Positions 25,248 through 34,795 of a DNA stretch of 64,000 bases are shown here, one piece after another. The stretch is from UBA2160 sp964588665 (GTDB lineage: Bacteria; Chloroflexota; Dehalococcoidia; Lucifugimonadales; UBA1123), in assembly GCA_964588665.1 (NCBI GenBank), contig CAZPQQ010000001.1, positions 73,063 through 137,062 on the forward strand, in the 5' to 3' direction. Each line of letters begins with the position of its first letter. Positions within the stretch are counted from its first letter, which is position 1. Position numbers and translations under genes: made by a program. Under the pieces are notes generated by a model, which saw only the letters and a program-made list of their open reading frames with translations, did no database searches and had not been told where the DNA came from.

Positions 25248-27047
25248 ATGACCGGCGCCATTCGACTGCTGCGCCCGGACGTCGCGTCGAAGATCGCTGC
25301 CGGCGAGGTCATCGAGCGACCCGCGTCGGCCGCGAAGGAGCTGATCGAGAACGCCCTTGACGCCGGCGCCACCCGCATCTCGATCGAAGTTCGAGGCGGC
25401 GGAGTCGAGTTGATCCGCGTGTCCGACAACGGGTCGGGCATACCGGCCGACCAGGTTGAGCTGGCCTTCGAGCGCTTCGCGACCAGCAAAGTCACTCGGG
25501 CGGAAGACCTGGATTCGATAACCACCCTCGGATTCCGCGGCGAGGCGCTCCCCAGCATCGCTGCAGTGTCACGCGTGACGTTGTCGACCCGCGCCCGAGG
25601 CGAGGACGTTGGCGCCCGCATCGACGTTCACGACGGCGCCGTGGCCCGCCTCGAAGCCGCTGGCACGCCGACCGGAACGACGATCAGCGTATCCGGCCTG
25701 TTCCGAAACTTCCCGGCACGACAGAAATTCCTGAAATCGGTTGGATCTGAGACCTCGCGCATCCAGACCGTGGTCACCCGATACGGGCTCGCCTACCCCG
25801 AGGTGGCGTTCGAACTGGAACTCGACAGGGGAAAGCGGTTCGCCAGTCCGGGCACGGGAGACCTCAGAGAGGCGGTGGCTGCCGTCTACGGCCTCAAGAC
25901 CGCCGAGGCGATGCTCGAAATGGCGCCCGAAGAGGAAAACGCGGGCCAACCGACGGCCTGGGGCTTGACGGGCTCTCCTTCGATGTCCAGGGCCAACCGT
26001 TCGTACGTCAGCTTCTTCGTCAACCGGCGCTGGATACAGAATCGCACCCTCGGGTTCGCCGTCGACCAGGCGTACCACGGCTTCATGGCCGAGCGCAGGT
26101 TCCCGCTGGCCGTGATCAACATCGCCGTGCCTCCCGACGAAGTCGATGTAAACGCCCACCCTTCGAAGACCGAGGTGCGGTTCCGACAAGAAGGCCAGAT
26201 CTTTGCGGCGGTGCAGCAGGCGGTGAGGCGAGCGTTGATCGAGTACGCCCCGGTGCCTGAGGTCCGGGGCGTCGGACACACCCCGTCACATGCGCCGCCG
26301 CCTGCGCGTTCGACCAGTTCCGGCGGATTCTGGCCCGCGCCGCCATTCGCAAGGCAGGACTCGCCTGAGATCGATCCATCGTCCCCGCCCATCGGGTGGC
26401 CTGACCCGCCCGCCGCCGAACCAAGCGATGCCGCTGTCTCGGATGCTGCGCCTGCGCCCGTCGTCCCGAAGAATGCCCTGCCCGTCTTGCGCGTGCTGGG
26501 GCAGGTGCAGAGCACGTATATCGTCGCCGAAGGACCGGACGGGATGTACCTAATCGACCAGCATGCCGCGCATGAACGAGTCATGTTCGAGCAGGTCAAG
26601 GCCGAGGCTGTAGCCGGAGAACCGAACGTCCAGACATTGCTCGAACCCGTCGTGGTGGACGTGAACCCGGAGTTGCGAGACCTCGTAGAGACCCAGGGCG
26701 CGGCCGTCGCGGCGCTAGGCTTCTTGGTGGAGCCTTTCGGCGGCGACGCCTACCTGGTGCGAGGCGTGCCCGTGCTGCTCGGATCAGCCGACCCGGCGCA
26801 GGCTTTCGTCGACATTCTGGAGTTGATGGCGGAAGGCGGCGGCTTCGAGTCGTGGGAGGAGCGTGCCGCGTACTCCATCGCGTGCCACGCCGCCATTCGG
26901 GCGGGCAAGACGCTGGTCCACGAAGAGATGGCCGGCCTGATTCGGCGACTGGAGGCGTGCGACCAGCCCAACACGTGCCCTCACGGCCGTCCAACCATGA
27001 TCCACATGACGACGGGGCAACTCGAGCGCGAGTTCGGCCGCCGTTGA
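25248..27047 (+). CDS. mutL: DNA mismatch repair protein MutL
   Basis: 599 residues. N-terminal GHKL ATPase with IAAGEVIERPASAAKELIEN, DNGSGI and GFRGEALPSIAAV. A Pro/Ala-rich linker lies at about residues 340-410. The C-terminal dimerisation domain has the endonuclease motif DQHAAHERVMFE (from residue 437) and CPHGRP (from 577), so this is the nicking type found in organisms without MutH. No mutS in the window. The ATG follows the HAD gene by two bases. Confidence 0.96.
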   Translation: MTGAIRLLRPDVASKIAAGEVIERPASAAKELIENALDAGATRISIEVRGGGVELIRVSDNGSGIPADQVELAFERFATSKVTRAEDLDSITTLGFRGEALPSIAAVSRVTLSTRARGEDVGARIDVHDGAVARLEAAGTPTGTTISVSGLFRNFPARQKFLKSVGSETSRIQTVVTRYGLAYPEVAFELELDRGKRFASPGTGDLREAVAAVYGLKTAEAMLEMAPEEENAGQPTAWGLTGSPSMSRANRSYVSFFVNRRWIQNRTLGFAVDQAYHGFMAERRFPLAVINIAVPPDEVDVNAHPSKTEVRFRQEGQIFAAVQQAVRRALIEYAPVPEVRGVGHTPSHAPPPARSTSSGGFWPAPPFARQDSPEIDPSSPPIGWPDPPAAEPSDAAVSDAAPAPVVPKNALPVLRVLGQVQSTYIVAEGPDGMYLIDQHAAHERVMFEQVKAEAVAGEPNVQTLLEPVVVDVNPELRDLVETQGAAVAALGFLVEPFGGDAYLVRGVPVLLGSADPAQAFVDILELMAEGGGFESWEERAAYSIACHAAIRAGKTLVHEEMAGLIRRLEACDQPNTCPHGRPTMIHMTTGQLEREFGRR

Positions 27048-27160
27048 TGGCAATCATCCAGTCTAGTTACGGGATAGGGCCTCCCCTACGACCTGTGATT
27101 CGGAATTGCGCCGGCCACATGCAAAGACTTGCTTACCGCAGATGACAAGCGCCGGCCCCG

Positions 27161-28275
27161 TTACACGACCGTCGCGACCTCCACGGAATTGATCGGCGGC
27201 AGGTAGCGGGCCATTGTTTGCCAGCTATCCCCGTCGTCGCGACTGTGGAAGACGTCGCCTGACGTCGTCCCGACATAGATCCCGCCCGGGTCGAGGTCGT
27301 CCGTCGCCATCCCTTCGCGCATCGTGTGCAGGTAGGCATTTTCCGAGGGCAGGCCGTTCGACAGCGCCTCCCAGTTGTCGCCGCCGTTTCTGCTGCGATA
27401 GATGCGCATCTTGGCATCGGTCACGTACCGCTGTGCGCCCCCGGGCTGTCCTTCTGAGACACTGTCTTCCGGCATCACGTAGATCGTGTTCGGGTCTCGG
27501 CCGCTGACCCCCAACACGAAACCGAATCGAGACGGCAAACCCTCAGTCACGTCGCGCCAGGTGTCTCCTGCGTCATCGCTGCGATAGACGCCGCAGTGGT
27601 TCTGCTGGTAGAGCAATTCCGGACGGGATGGGTGTGACAAAAGTTTATGGGGCATTGGCCGAACTCGGGAAACGGTTCAGGCAAGAAGTCTGCGCGCACG
27701 CCTGAGTTCGCGGGCTCCTAGGTTTCACCGCCGTCGTCTGTGCGAAATACCCCGACGGCTGCCATCCCCACTCACATGCGCTGCTTTGACGAGGGGTCCA
27801 ACACGATGCTATGCAGGCACAACCCGCCGAAGCCACCTTCCCAACGGTCGCGCGTGGGATGTCAGGTCAGGCTTGAGAACTGCTCCCAGTTGTTGCCCCA
27901 ATCATGGCTCCTGAACAACGATGCAGGCTCGGCCCCGAGGTAGAGTACGCCCGGTTCGTCTGCCCGGCCCGGCGAGATGTGCCAGAGACCGCCTACGGGC
28001 AACTCGCTTCCGTCCGAAATCTTCGGGCTACCCTCGACCGTTGCCCACGTGGCGCCCAGATCGGTGCTGATATACACCTGGCTGCCCCAGAACGTGGTGT
28101 TGACGGCCGCGAGTATCGCCCCGTTTCGTGGATCGTACGTCACGTGGAAGACGTTCCCGCCTTCGCAATAGGGCCCCGATACATGCCATTCGTCACGCGA
28201 AGCGGCGCCCGACAGCACAAAGGCGCCCTTCCGCGTCCCGACCATCACGATCACGTCGCCTTTGCGAATCCCCAC
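27161..28275 (-). pseudogene. Degraded BNR/sialidase-like repeat protein gene
   Basis: Two open pieces (28275-27862 and 27655-27161) plus the stretch between them make one BNR/YVTN beta-propeller protein: V-Y-I-S-T-D-L-G-A-T-W, FRSHDWGNNWEQF, VYRSDDAGDTWRDV and FHSRDDGDSWQTM are Asp-box repeats. In the middle, the correct frame has stop codons at 27864-27862, 27774-27772 and 27720-27718; two of them replace expected Trp codons, and a frameshift follows near 27650. The start may also be lost (ATA where ATG is expected after GGAGGA). Extracellular glycosidase-like relatives are about 370 residues. Multiple lesions make real decay likely. Confidence 0.88.
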
Positions 28276-28340
28276 GTCGTCAGTTATGATTCCTCCTCCA
28301 TTCGCAACTTAAGACACCCGGTGTCCGGTCCGGTCTTTGA

Positions 28341-28679
28341 CTACCAGATTGTCAGGTGAGCTTTCTGACCACGCCACCCTTCATCCGACGGGAATATGGT
28401 AGTCATAGCTACCCTTTCGATGTTACCCTCGAACCAAGGTTCGACGGTTGATCGCCACGTTTGGTAGTGGGGCGCCGCGCGGTGCGCGACCAATGCCGCG
28501 TCGTTCGCGTACACCTCGTACAAGTGGAACAGATTGCGGTCGTCGTCGTTCTGCAGTATGTCGAATCGGAAACAGCCTGGTTCGTCCCTAGTGGAGCCCT
28601 GGGCGTCGCCAAGGCTGGCCTCTCTGAACTGGTCGGCGAATCCGTCTTTGACGCGAATCGTAACGAAGATGGAGATCAT
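28341..28679 (-). CDS. Antibiotic biosynthesis monooxygenase-domain protein (putative quinol monooxygenase)
   Basis: 112 residues, a dimeric alpha+beta barrel ABM domain. ISIFVTIRVKDG and LFHLYEVYANDAALVAHRA match the LsrG/YgiN group, with the conserved Glu and His. Such proteins oxidise quinols without a cofactor or isomerise small metabolites. The second ATG (28679) is preferred because GGAAAGG lies eight bases upstream; the ATG two codons earlier is too close to it. Located between a pseudogene and a divergent hydrolase. Confidence 0.85.
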   Translation of the reverse strand: MISIFVTIRVKDGFADQFREASLGDAQGSTRDEPGCFRFDILQNDDDRNLFHLYEVYANDAALVAHRAAPHYQTWRSTVEPWFEGNIERVAMTTIFPSDEGWRGQKAHLTIW

Positions 28680-28868
28680 GGGCATCCCCTTTCCTGACTG
28701 GAGTTAGGCGGCATTATATCAGCGCCCGTTGGCTCCGGCCAGCGTTGGGGATCAAGACACCAAGACCGACCGGTGCTTGGCGCTCGTGTATGAGCGACGG
28801 AATGGCCGGTGGCGTAGGTGACGTGATTCGTCAAGTCGAATACGAAAATGTTGTAATGGAGGGAATTC

Positions 28869-30557
28869 ATGCGCGAGTCGATTTTCGATATCCAGGCAGC
28901 TCTAAACGCTCTGGCTGACACCGAGCCAGGACACTGGGTACATGACGCTTCTGGCGTGACCCGTGAAGAGACGCCCATTCCGGCATTGGTCGACCGCGAG
29001 GCCTACCTACCCGAATGCAGCCGGCACAGAATACTGCTGATCGGCGGTTTCTCCGGCGAGCAGGCGGACGTGGATCTGGCGTTGAGCGCGGCCGCTCTGA
29101 TCGGCTCGTCCTCCGATATCGCGCTGAGCGTCGTCCCGTGCGCCAACCCTGACGGCTTGCGTCTGGGAGTCGGGCCCGACAACGGGGTCGGAGGCGATCC
29201 CAGGCGCGGCTACCCGCCTGAAGGCGGATTCTACGACGACATGCGCGACCCAGAAGCCCGCTATCTCTGGAGATGGGTCAGCTTCATGGCGCCCGACATT
29301 GTGGTCGAAGTGCTTCACGGCGCGGACACCGGTTGGGAGTCCACCCACCCGGCATTCGATCTCGGACGATCGTTGAACGCAGGTTCGCTTGGTCCAACGG
29401 ACTCGATGCTGGCGGCGCTGGCTGCCGGTTCACCCAACGGACTCGCCCCGATGGCCGGCCTTCGGCTCACCGCGACCGAAGAGTCGCTGGAGGAGCAGAT
29501 AGCCGCGTTCATGGCCGAATGCGCGAAGCGAAAACACGCCAGTCCGTCTCCTGCCCGTGAAGAGCTCGACGCCAGACGATCCCGAAGTCCGCTGGACGTC
29601 GCGAAGCTGCTGGCGTCACAGTACGGCTACTCGTTGGACCCGGTCGTGTATACGCAGGGCGTCGCGATCAGCGGCCGTTTGCGCGTCACCGAGCTCACCG
29701 GGTCGCTGGCCGAGACTGCCGCCGACATCGCCGCCACGATGGAGCCTCTGATCAAAGCGAACAGCGAGATCGTGGCCGCTGGCGCGGGCGGCCCGGCCCT
29801 AGCTGGTCTGGTTTGGTGCGACGAACTGTCGCAGGCGACCGGCGACGCCCGTTACGCCGATGCCCTGATCGCGACCGCGAACAGGTTCAGAGATGTCAGC
29901 AACGACCAACCCCCGGCGCCCTGTGACCCGGACTATCGCACTGAGGACATGTTCTTCGCAGCAGCAATTTTGGGTCGGGCATACGAACTGACCGACGACA
30001 TTGCGTACATCGACATACTGACGAAGTTCCTGCTGGACGCAAAGGTCCAGCAGTCGAACGGGCTTTTCTGGCACGCGCGGTCGGTCCCGTACTTCTGGGG
30101 CAGGGGCAACACGTTCGCCGCCCTGGGATACACCGAAGTCCTGTCGTACGTGCCCGAAGACCACCCCGACAGGGCCGAGCTCCTCGCAATCCACGTCCGT
30201 CACTTGGACGCACTGGCCGCGTGCCTGCGCCCATCGGGCATGCTGATGGAGGTGCTCGACGTCCCCGGCTCGTACCAGGAGCACACCGCCACCGCCATGT
30301 TCGGGTACGCGGTGGCTCGCGGCCTGAGACGCGGTTGGCTGGACGATCGACATCGCCCGTTCCTAGACCTGGCGTGGCGCGGCGTCACAGAGCGCATCGC
30401 CATGGACGGAGGGCTGGTCGACGGGTGCACCAGCACGGGGCCGCAGCCTGACCTCCGCGCTTACCTCGACCGCAAAGCGGAATTCGGCGCCGACGAACGC
30501 ACCGGCGCGCTGGCCCTCTGGTTCGCCGTCGAGATGGAGCGCTTGCTGCGAGGGTAG
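28869..30557 (+). CDS. Fusion of an M14-carboxypeptidase-like domain and a GH88/105-like glycosidase
   Basis: 562 residues. The first 220 resemble zinc carboxypeptidase folds: HRILLIGGFSGEQ (where M14 has GGxHGxE), SVVPCANPDG and IVVEVLHG. The usual metal His in the first motif is replaced, so catalysis there is doubtful. Residues about 250-562 resemble family GH88/GH105 unsaturated uronyl/rhamnogalacturonyl hydrolases: YRTEDMFFAAAILGRAY (catalytic Asp), WGRGNTFAALGYTEVL and SYQEHTATAMFGYAVARGLR. No signal peptide. GGAGGGA precedes the ATG. The pairing suggests action on a peptide-linked or modified oligosaccharide. Confidence 0.7.
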   Translation: MRESIFDIQAALNALADTEPGHWVHDASGVTREETPIPALVDREAYLPECSRHRILLIGGFSGEQADVDLALSAAALIGSSSDIALSVVPCANPDGLRLGVGPDNGVGGDPRRGYPPEGGFYDDMRDPEARYLWRWVSFMAPDIVVEVLHGADTGWESTHPAFDLGRSLNAGSLGPTDSMLAALAAGSPNGLAPMAGLRLTATEESLEEQIAAFMAECAKRKHASPSPAREELDARRSRSPLDVAKLLASQYGYSLDPVVYTQGVAISGRLRVTELTGSLAETAADIAATMEPLIKANSEIVAAGAGGPALAGLVWCDELSQATGDARYADALIATANRFRDVSNDQPPAPCDPDYRTEDMFFAAAILGRAYELTDDIAYIDILTKFLLDAKVQQSNGLFWHARSVPYFWGRGNTFAALGYTEVLSYVPEDHPDRAELLAIHVRHLDALAACLRPSGMLMEVLDVPGSYQEHTATAMFGYAVARGLRRGWLDDRHRPFLDLAWRGVTERIAMDGGLVDGCTSTGPQPDLRAYLDRKAEFGADERTGALALWFAVEMERLLRG

Positions 30558-30631
30558 GGCTTGACGCTGGGTCGGCGGTGTCAAGGTGACCGCCCGTGAA
30601 CAGGCCGCCACTCAAGCCAGCGCGAATCCAG

Positions 30632-31909
30632 CTATCGGGCGGCAGGCGTCAAGCCGATGCGATTCATGCGCGAAATGAGCGTCGACCGTGTGCGTCGCGA
30701 GTAACGTCGCGTCTGTTCAGAGCCTAGCATCACGACGGCCGTGCCCGCGACGAGAGCCCAGAAGGCCATTGGCATCCCAACCATTTGCAATGGGACTGCT
30801 GCTACGAGTACAGAGATCAGCGCGGCGGTTCTGTTGTCACCTGCCAAGGTCTTCGCCATCACCTGCTTGAACGGCATCGCTAGCGCGAGCGCGCCCACGG
30901 TCAGCGGATACGTGACCGGCAGCTCTTGGACAAAGGCGATGATCGGCGATGCCGCGAATGCGATGACGACGACCGGCACGGAGGATATGAGGATCGCCCA
31001 GTAGCGATGTTCCCTGGGGCCGGCGTCCGACCCGGCGCCTATCACCGTAGTGGTTCCTCCGACGCCGTCAGCATGTCCTCCTCCAAGCGCGTTGACCACC
31101 GTCGCTGCTCCCGCCACGAAGCCGAACAGGTTGCCTCTCACGGCATAGCCTTCGGATCGGAGAACTGCCAGCGACTGGATATTGCCAACACCGACGACGA
31201 GGATGACGAGCGGTACGCCAAGAGCGATCATCGCCGAGGGGTCGAGTTCAATCGCGAGCGGGAAGAATCGAGGCAGCTCGGCCGAGGCGCCGGCGCCCGG
31301 GACGCCGTCCGCGACGATGACGCCCAGCATGCCGACTGCCGCGGCGATGCCAACGGCGAGCAACTGGTTTCGCGTTGCTGCAAACGTCAGAATGAATCCC
31401 GCTATGATCGGCGCCGCGATCGCGAGGTCCCCAACCGCCAATTGAGACGTCTTCAGCATGAACAGAAGCATGCTGCCGGCGGACACGCCGATTGCGACTT
31501 GGGACGGGATGAACCGCGCAAACGCGTCCGCGACACGGAACATCGACAACCCAACGGTGACGATCCCGACGAAGAGGTTGGCCCCGATGATCTGCGGCAG
31601 GCTGTAACCGCCAGCGGCGCCGGCCAGGAAGATCAACGCCGGGATCGACAGATTGATGGACACCGGCTGCCTGGTGAACAAAGCTAGGGCGAACGAGAAC
31701 AAACCGGTCGTCATCCAGGTAATGAAGAACCAAATGCTTGATTCAGCCGACGACAACCCAAGCTGGGTCATGACGCCTATCTGTATCGGCAGGCCAGCGA
31801 ATAGATACAGCAGCAACACGCTGGCGCCGGCTGACAGGTTCGACCGGTTGATTTGTCGAACCGAGAATCCGACGTGGGAGGCGAGTGGCAGGGAGGCAGT
31901 CGTCGACAT
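30632..31909 (-). CDS. BenE-family benzoate/H+ symporter-like transporter
   Basis: 425 residues with about 12 membrane helices. The family features are an early F-A-G-L-P-I-Q-I, IWFFITWMTTGLFS, FTRQPVSINLSIPALIFLAGAAGGYS and GGGHADGVGGTTTVIGAG. BenE and relatives import benzoate or other small organic acids with protons; specificity is not predictable here. ATG at 31909 with GGAG upstream. No aromatic-degradation genes next to it. Confidence 0.88.
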   Translation of the reverse strand: MSTTASLPLASHVGFSVRQINRSNLSAGASVLLLYLFAGLPIQIGVMTQLGLSSAESSIWFFITWMTTGLFSFALALFTRQPVSINLSIPALIFLAGAAGGYSLPQIIGANLFVGIVTVGLSMFRVADAFARFIPSQVAIGVSAGSMLLFMLKTSQLAVGDLAIAAPIIAGFILTFAATRNQLLAVGIAAAVGMLGVIVADGVPGAGASAELPRFFPLAIELDPSAMIALGVPLVILVVGVGNIQSLAVLRSEGYAVRGNLFGFVAGAATVVNALGGGHADGVGGTTTVIGAGSDAGPREHRYWAILISSVPVVVIAFAASPIIAFVQELPVTYPLTVGALALAMPFKQVMAKTLAGDNRTAALISVLVAAVPLQMVGMPMAFWALVAGTAVVMLGSEQTRRYSRRTRSTLISRMNRIGLTPAAR

Positions 31910-32103
31910 TGCAGGGCTCCTTGGCGTTGGTTCGGTTGGTCATGATGTGACCGACACCAAAAAGTTTACGAGCAATGCAGGGGACGCACATCTCCAATAT
32001 TGGTGATTGTCTGGAACCGATTATCTGCCCGATGCCTAGCCATGGCCATAGCGTCGATAGCCAGCTTAGGCTACAGACCGCCTATCGCGTGCAACGCGCG
32101 ACC

Positions 32104-33195
32104 CTAATTCAGACCGTGCCTGCCGGCGAACGCGGCCGCTTCAGTTCGATTGGCTGAATCCGTTTTGGAGAGGATGTTCTTTACGTGGTTGGCCACGGTG
32201 TTGATCGTGATGAACAACTCGGCGGCGATATCGCGGTTCGTCTGACCTGCTGCCAGGAGGCGCAACACCTCCACCTCTCTTGGCGTGAGGTTGGCCGGAA
32301 TAGGCGCCACCACCCCAACGTCGGTCTCACGCGACGCGTTCGCCACGTCCCGATTCTCAGGTTCAGCGCTCAAGAAGGCGCGAATCTCCGCCAGAGCCAC
32401 CGGCCAGGCGGGCTCGTTAGCCAGAAGCAGGTGGTTGGCGCCGTCTAGTCCCACGAACCGGGCGCCTGGGATCAACGAGGCGAGCTGTCGTCCTTGCTCG
32501 AAGGGCACTTGTATGTCGCCCTGCGCGTGCAGGACCAACGTCGGTACGTCCACCTGCCTCAAAATCGGCAACACGTCGATGTGCGCGAACACCTCCATCA
32601 CGGAAGCAGCATTGTCTCCGGAAGTCGATACGCGCTGCAGGTCGTTGAACCACCTCATCTGCTCAATGGTTGCGCCCGGCATGAACCTGGACGTAAACAT
32701 CTGGCGGTAGGCGGGATCATCGCGGCCCCACCCGGCCCGGGTCAGAGTTTGCAACGCCTCAAACTCTTCCTCAGACGTGTCACCGCGCATGGCCATCCCT
32801 CTTGGATACGCTCCGTACATCACGAGTCGATCGACGCGACCTGGGTTTCGCACGGTGTACGCCGCTGCGATTGCGCCACCCTGAGATATCCCGAGAAGCG
32901 AGAACCGGTCGAGACCGAGATCGTCCACCACGGCCCCCATGTCGTCGACCCAGGTGTCAAACGACTGCTCGCTGACAACGCGGTCCGAAAGCCCCGACCC
33001 GCGCTGGTCGAACCTGACCAACGAGTAGTCCCGGGCGAGCTCTTCCCACCAATGCCGCCACACAGGGCTGTTCCACTCGAACTCCAGGTGGGTCAACCAG
33101 TTAGGCGCCTTGACCAGCGGCGGACCGTCGCCGCCGACCGCATACGCGATGCTGGCGCCGTCGGGCGCCGTGCAGAATCGGATCTTCTGGTTCAT
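32104..33195 (-). CDS. Alpha/beta hydrolase fused to LuxR-type HTH
   Basis: 363 residues. N-terminal alpha/beta hydrolase fold: FDQRGSGLSD oxyanion region, nucleophile Ser in GISQGG, Asp in HAQGDIQVP and His in GANHLLL. The C-terminus is a LuxR HTH, LTPREVEVLRLLAAGQTN with V-A-N-H-V-K-N-I-L-S-K, about 65 residues. The fusion suggests a regulator that senses a small ester or lactone-like ligand with the hydrolase part. ATG at 33195; a GTG just before is possible. Transcribed away from the deiodinase-like gene's end. Confidence 0.9.
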   Translation of the reverse strand: MNQKIRFCTAPDGASIAYAVGGDGPPLVKAPNWLTHLEFEWNSPVWRHWWEELARDYSLVRFDQRGSGLSDRVVSEQSFDTWVDDMGAVVDDLGLDRFSLLGISQGGAIAAAYTVRNPGRVDRLVMYGAYPRGMAMRGDTSEEEFEALQTLTRAGWGRDDPAYRQMFTSRFMPGATIEQMRWFNDLQRVSTSGDNAASVMEVFAHIDVLPILRQVDVPTLVLHAQGDIQVPFEQGRQLASLIPGARFVGLDGANHLLLANEPAWPVALAEIRAFLSAEPENRDVANASRETDVGVVAPIPANLTPREVEVLRLLAAGQTNRDIAAELFITINTVANHVKNILSKTDSANRTEAAAFAGRHGLN

Positions 33196-33397
33196 CACTT
33201 GCCCGCGAGATTTCCTCTTCGTATTCGGGGTCACTGCGAGGGCGTCTCGGCCGTCGCGCACAATCCATCTTGGGATGGCACATACTGCAAGCAGGGTTGT
33301 TCATCGTGTCAAACGTGGCTCCATGTTCCGTTTCGTGGGCAGGCTCAAGCCCATTGCGAAGCCCTGTGGTGTGGCGCCGAGACGATGATCCCAGAGC

Positions 33398-34065
33398 TCA
33401 GACGAAAACGGCGATCTCGTCGAGGCGCTTCTTGGTAATCTCCGGCACTTTGGCGTCTTCAGCAGGATAGCCGACCACCAGCAACAGGAACGGACGCTCG
33501 TTCTGAGGGCGATCCAGGATGTCGTTGAGAAATCGCATCGGGCTCGGCGTATGCGTCAGCGATGCCAAACCCGCGTTGTGCACCGCGGCGATCAGCATTC
33601 CGGTGGCGATCCCGACCGACTCGTTGGCGTAGTAGTGCTTCACCTGCCGGCCGTCTCCCTGGACCCCGTAGCTTTGGACGAAGATTGCAATCAGGTACGA
33701 CGCCCTTTCGATGAACGGCTTGTTCGGGTCCGTGCCGAGCGGCTCCAGAGCTTCGAGCCACTCCTGTGGAGCTCGATGCGCGTAGAACTCGCGCTCCTCT
33801 TCCTCGGCGGCCACCCTGATCCGAGCTTTGACCCCGGTGTCAGATATCGCGACGAACGTCCATGGCTGCATGTTTGCTCCGCTCGGAGCAGTGCCCACAG
33901 CTCGGATGCAGTCCTCGATCACAGCCTTGGGAACCGGGCGGTCCGAGAAATCCCGGACTGTCCGGCGCCTGCGCACGTCCTCATAGAACGCCGACGCCGT
34001 GTGGGCATCTCGTCGGACGGGTATTCGTGGTAGCCAGTCAACGGCGCGTAGACGGGTGGACTCAT
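33398..34065 (-). pseudogene. Nitroreductase-family flavoprotein, iodotyrosine-deiodinase-like, with one frameshift
   Basis: FMN enzyme of the nitroreductase fold close to iodotyrosine deiodinase. It has RRRRTVRDFSDRPVP, TAPSGANMQPWTF, EEEEREFYAHRA, KHYYANESVGIATG and THTPSPMRFLN. The true start, ATG 34065 after GGAGGATCGTT, opens SPPVYAPLTGYHEYPSDEM, but this frame departs from the rest near 34003-34008; the remainder continues in another frame as HTASAFYEDV. One missing base explains it. Fully intact otherwise, so a recent mutation or a sequencing error. Confidence 0.85.
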
Positions 34066-34405
34066 AACGATCCTCCAGTGGCGAATCAATTCGGCGCCGG
34101 ATAGCACGGTCGTGGGGCGCCTTTCCCCTTGGCCGCTGTCGTTCGCCGGTCAGATCAAGCGGCGGGAATAGTCGGTTTCTCCGAACTATCAGCCGGCGCC
34201 GTCCCATTCTGACACGTTCTGTCAGTTATAGGTCAGGCTTTGGAGAGGCGTTGGTCAGGTGATGCGTTCTTAGCGATTCTACAATTCTTGCATGGCGAAT
34301 GTGAGAGGAACTATCGACAACATCGAGCACTGAAGTCCTTCGAATCGAGTGGAGATGGACGAAGCTGACCGAGTTGAGTCGGAACAGTTCGGGAGGAGAG
34401 CAACA

Positions 34406-34693
34406 ATGGCATCGATCAAACTTCAGGCGTGCCCACGCTGCAACGGGGCTGTGCTTAATCACGAGCGGTCTGCGGATGATGGCCCTATGTGTCTCACCTG
34501 TGGATGGAGAGACTTACAAGTGTCCGATGCGGTCTAGGCCGAGGTCGACGACCACATCGGCGAGGACTTCGTCGAGCACGTCTACACGCACCATCAAGTT
34601 GGAAGGGGCAAGCCGGCGCTTAGCGGATGGGAACGAGAGAAGAGGCGCAGGTTGCGACAGGGCACGGCGGAGCGTGAACTGAACACTGCCTGA
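34406..34693 (+). pseudogene. Small zinc-ribbon paralogue interrupted by an in-frame TAG
   Basis: The ATG at 34406 follows GGGAGGAGAG. The first 43 codons give ACPRCNG and MCLTCGW (four-Cys zinc ribbon). A TAG at 34535-34537 follows D-A-V. In the same frame, reading continues to 34693 with AEVDDHIGEDF and RGKPALSGWEREKRRRLRQ. The protein at 5373-5633 has the same full-length order, with Q where the stop is (CAG to TAG). Either a fresh nonsense mutation or a shortened product of the zinc ribbon alone. Confidence 0.75.
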
Positions 34694-34736
34694 TGCACGT
34701 CCGGCGCTTTCGGACCGCGATCGTCAAGAATGACAA

Positions 34737-34768
34737 CCGCCCCTTGATCGGTTGGATACAAGGGGCGG
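34737..34768. terminator. Strong hairpin between convergent genes
   Basis: CCGCCCCTTG (34737-34746) pairs perfectly with CAAGGGGCGG (34759-34768) around 12 bases. It lies past the ends of the zinc-ribbon and oppF-like genes and can serve both directions; T tracts are weak on both sides. Confidence 0.65.
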
Positions 34769-34795
34769 CTTGGGTTTCGTCTGGTAAACAGACTG

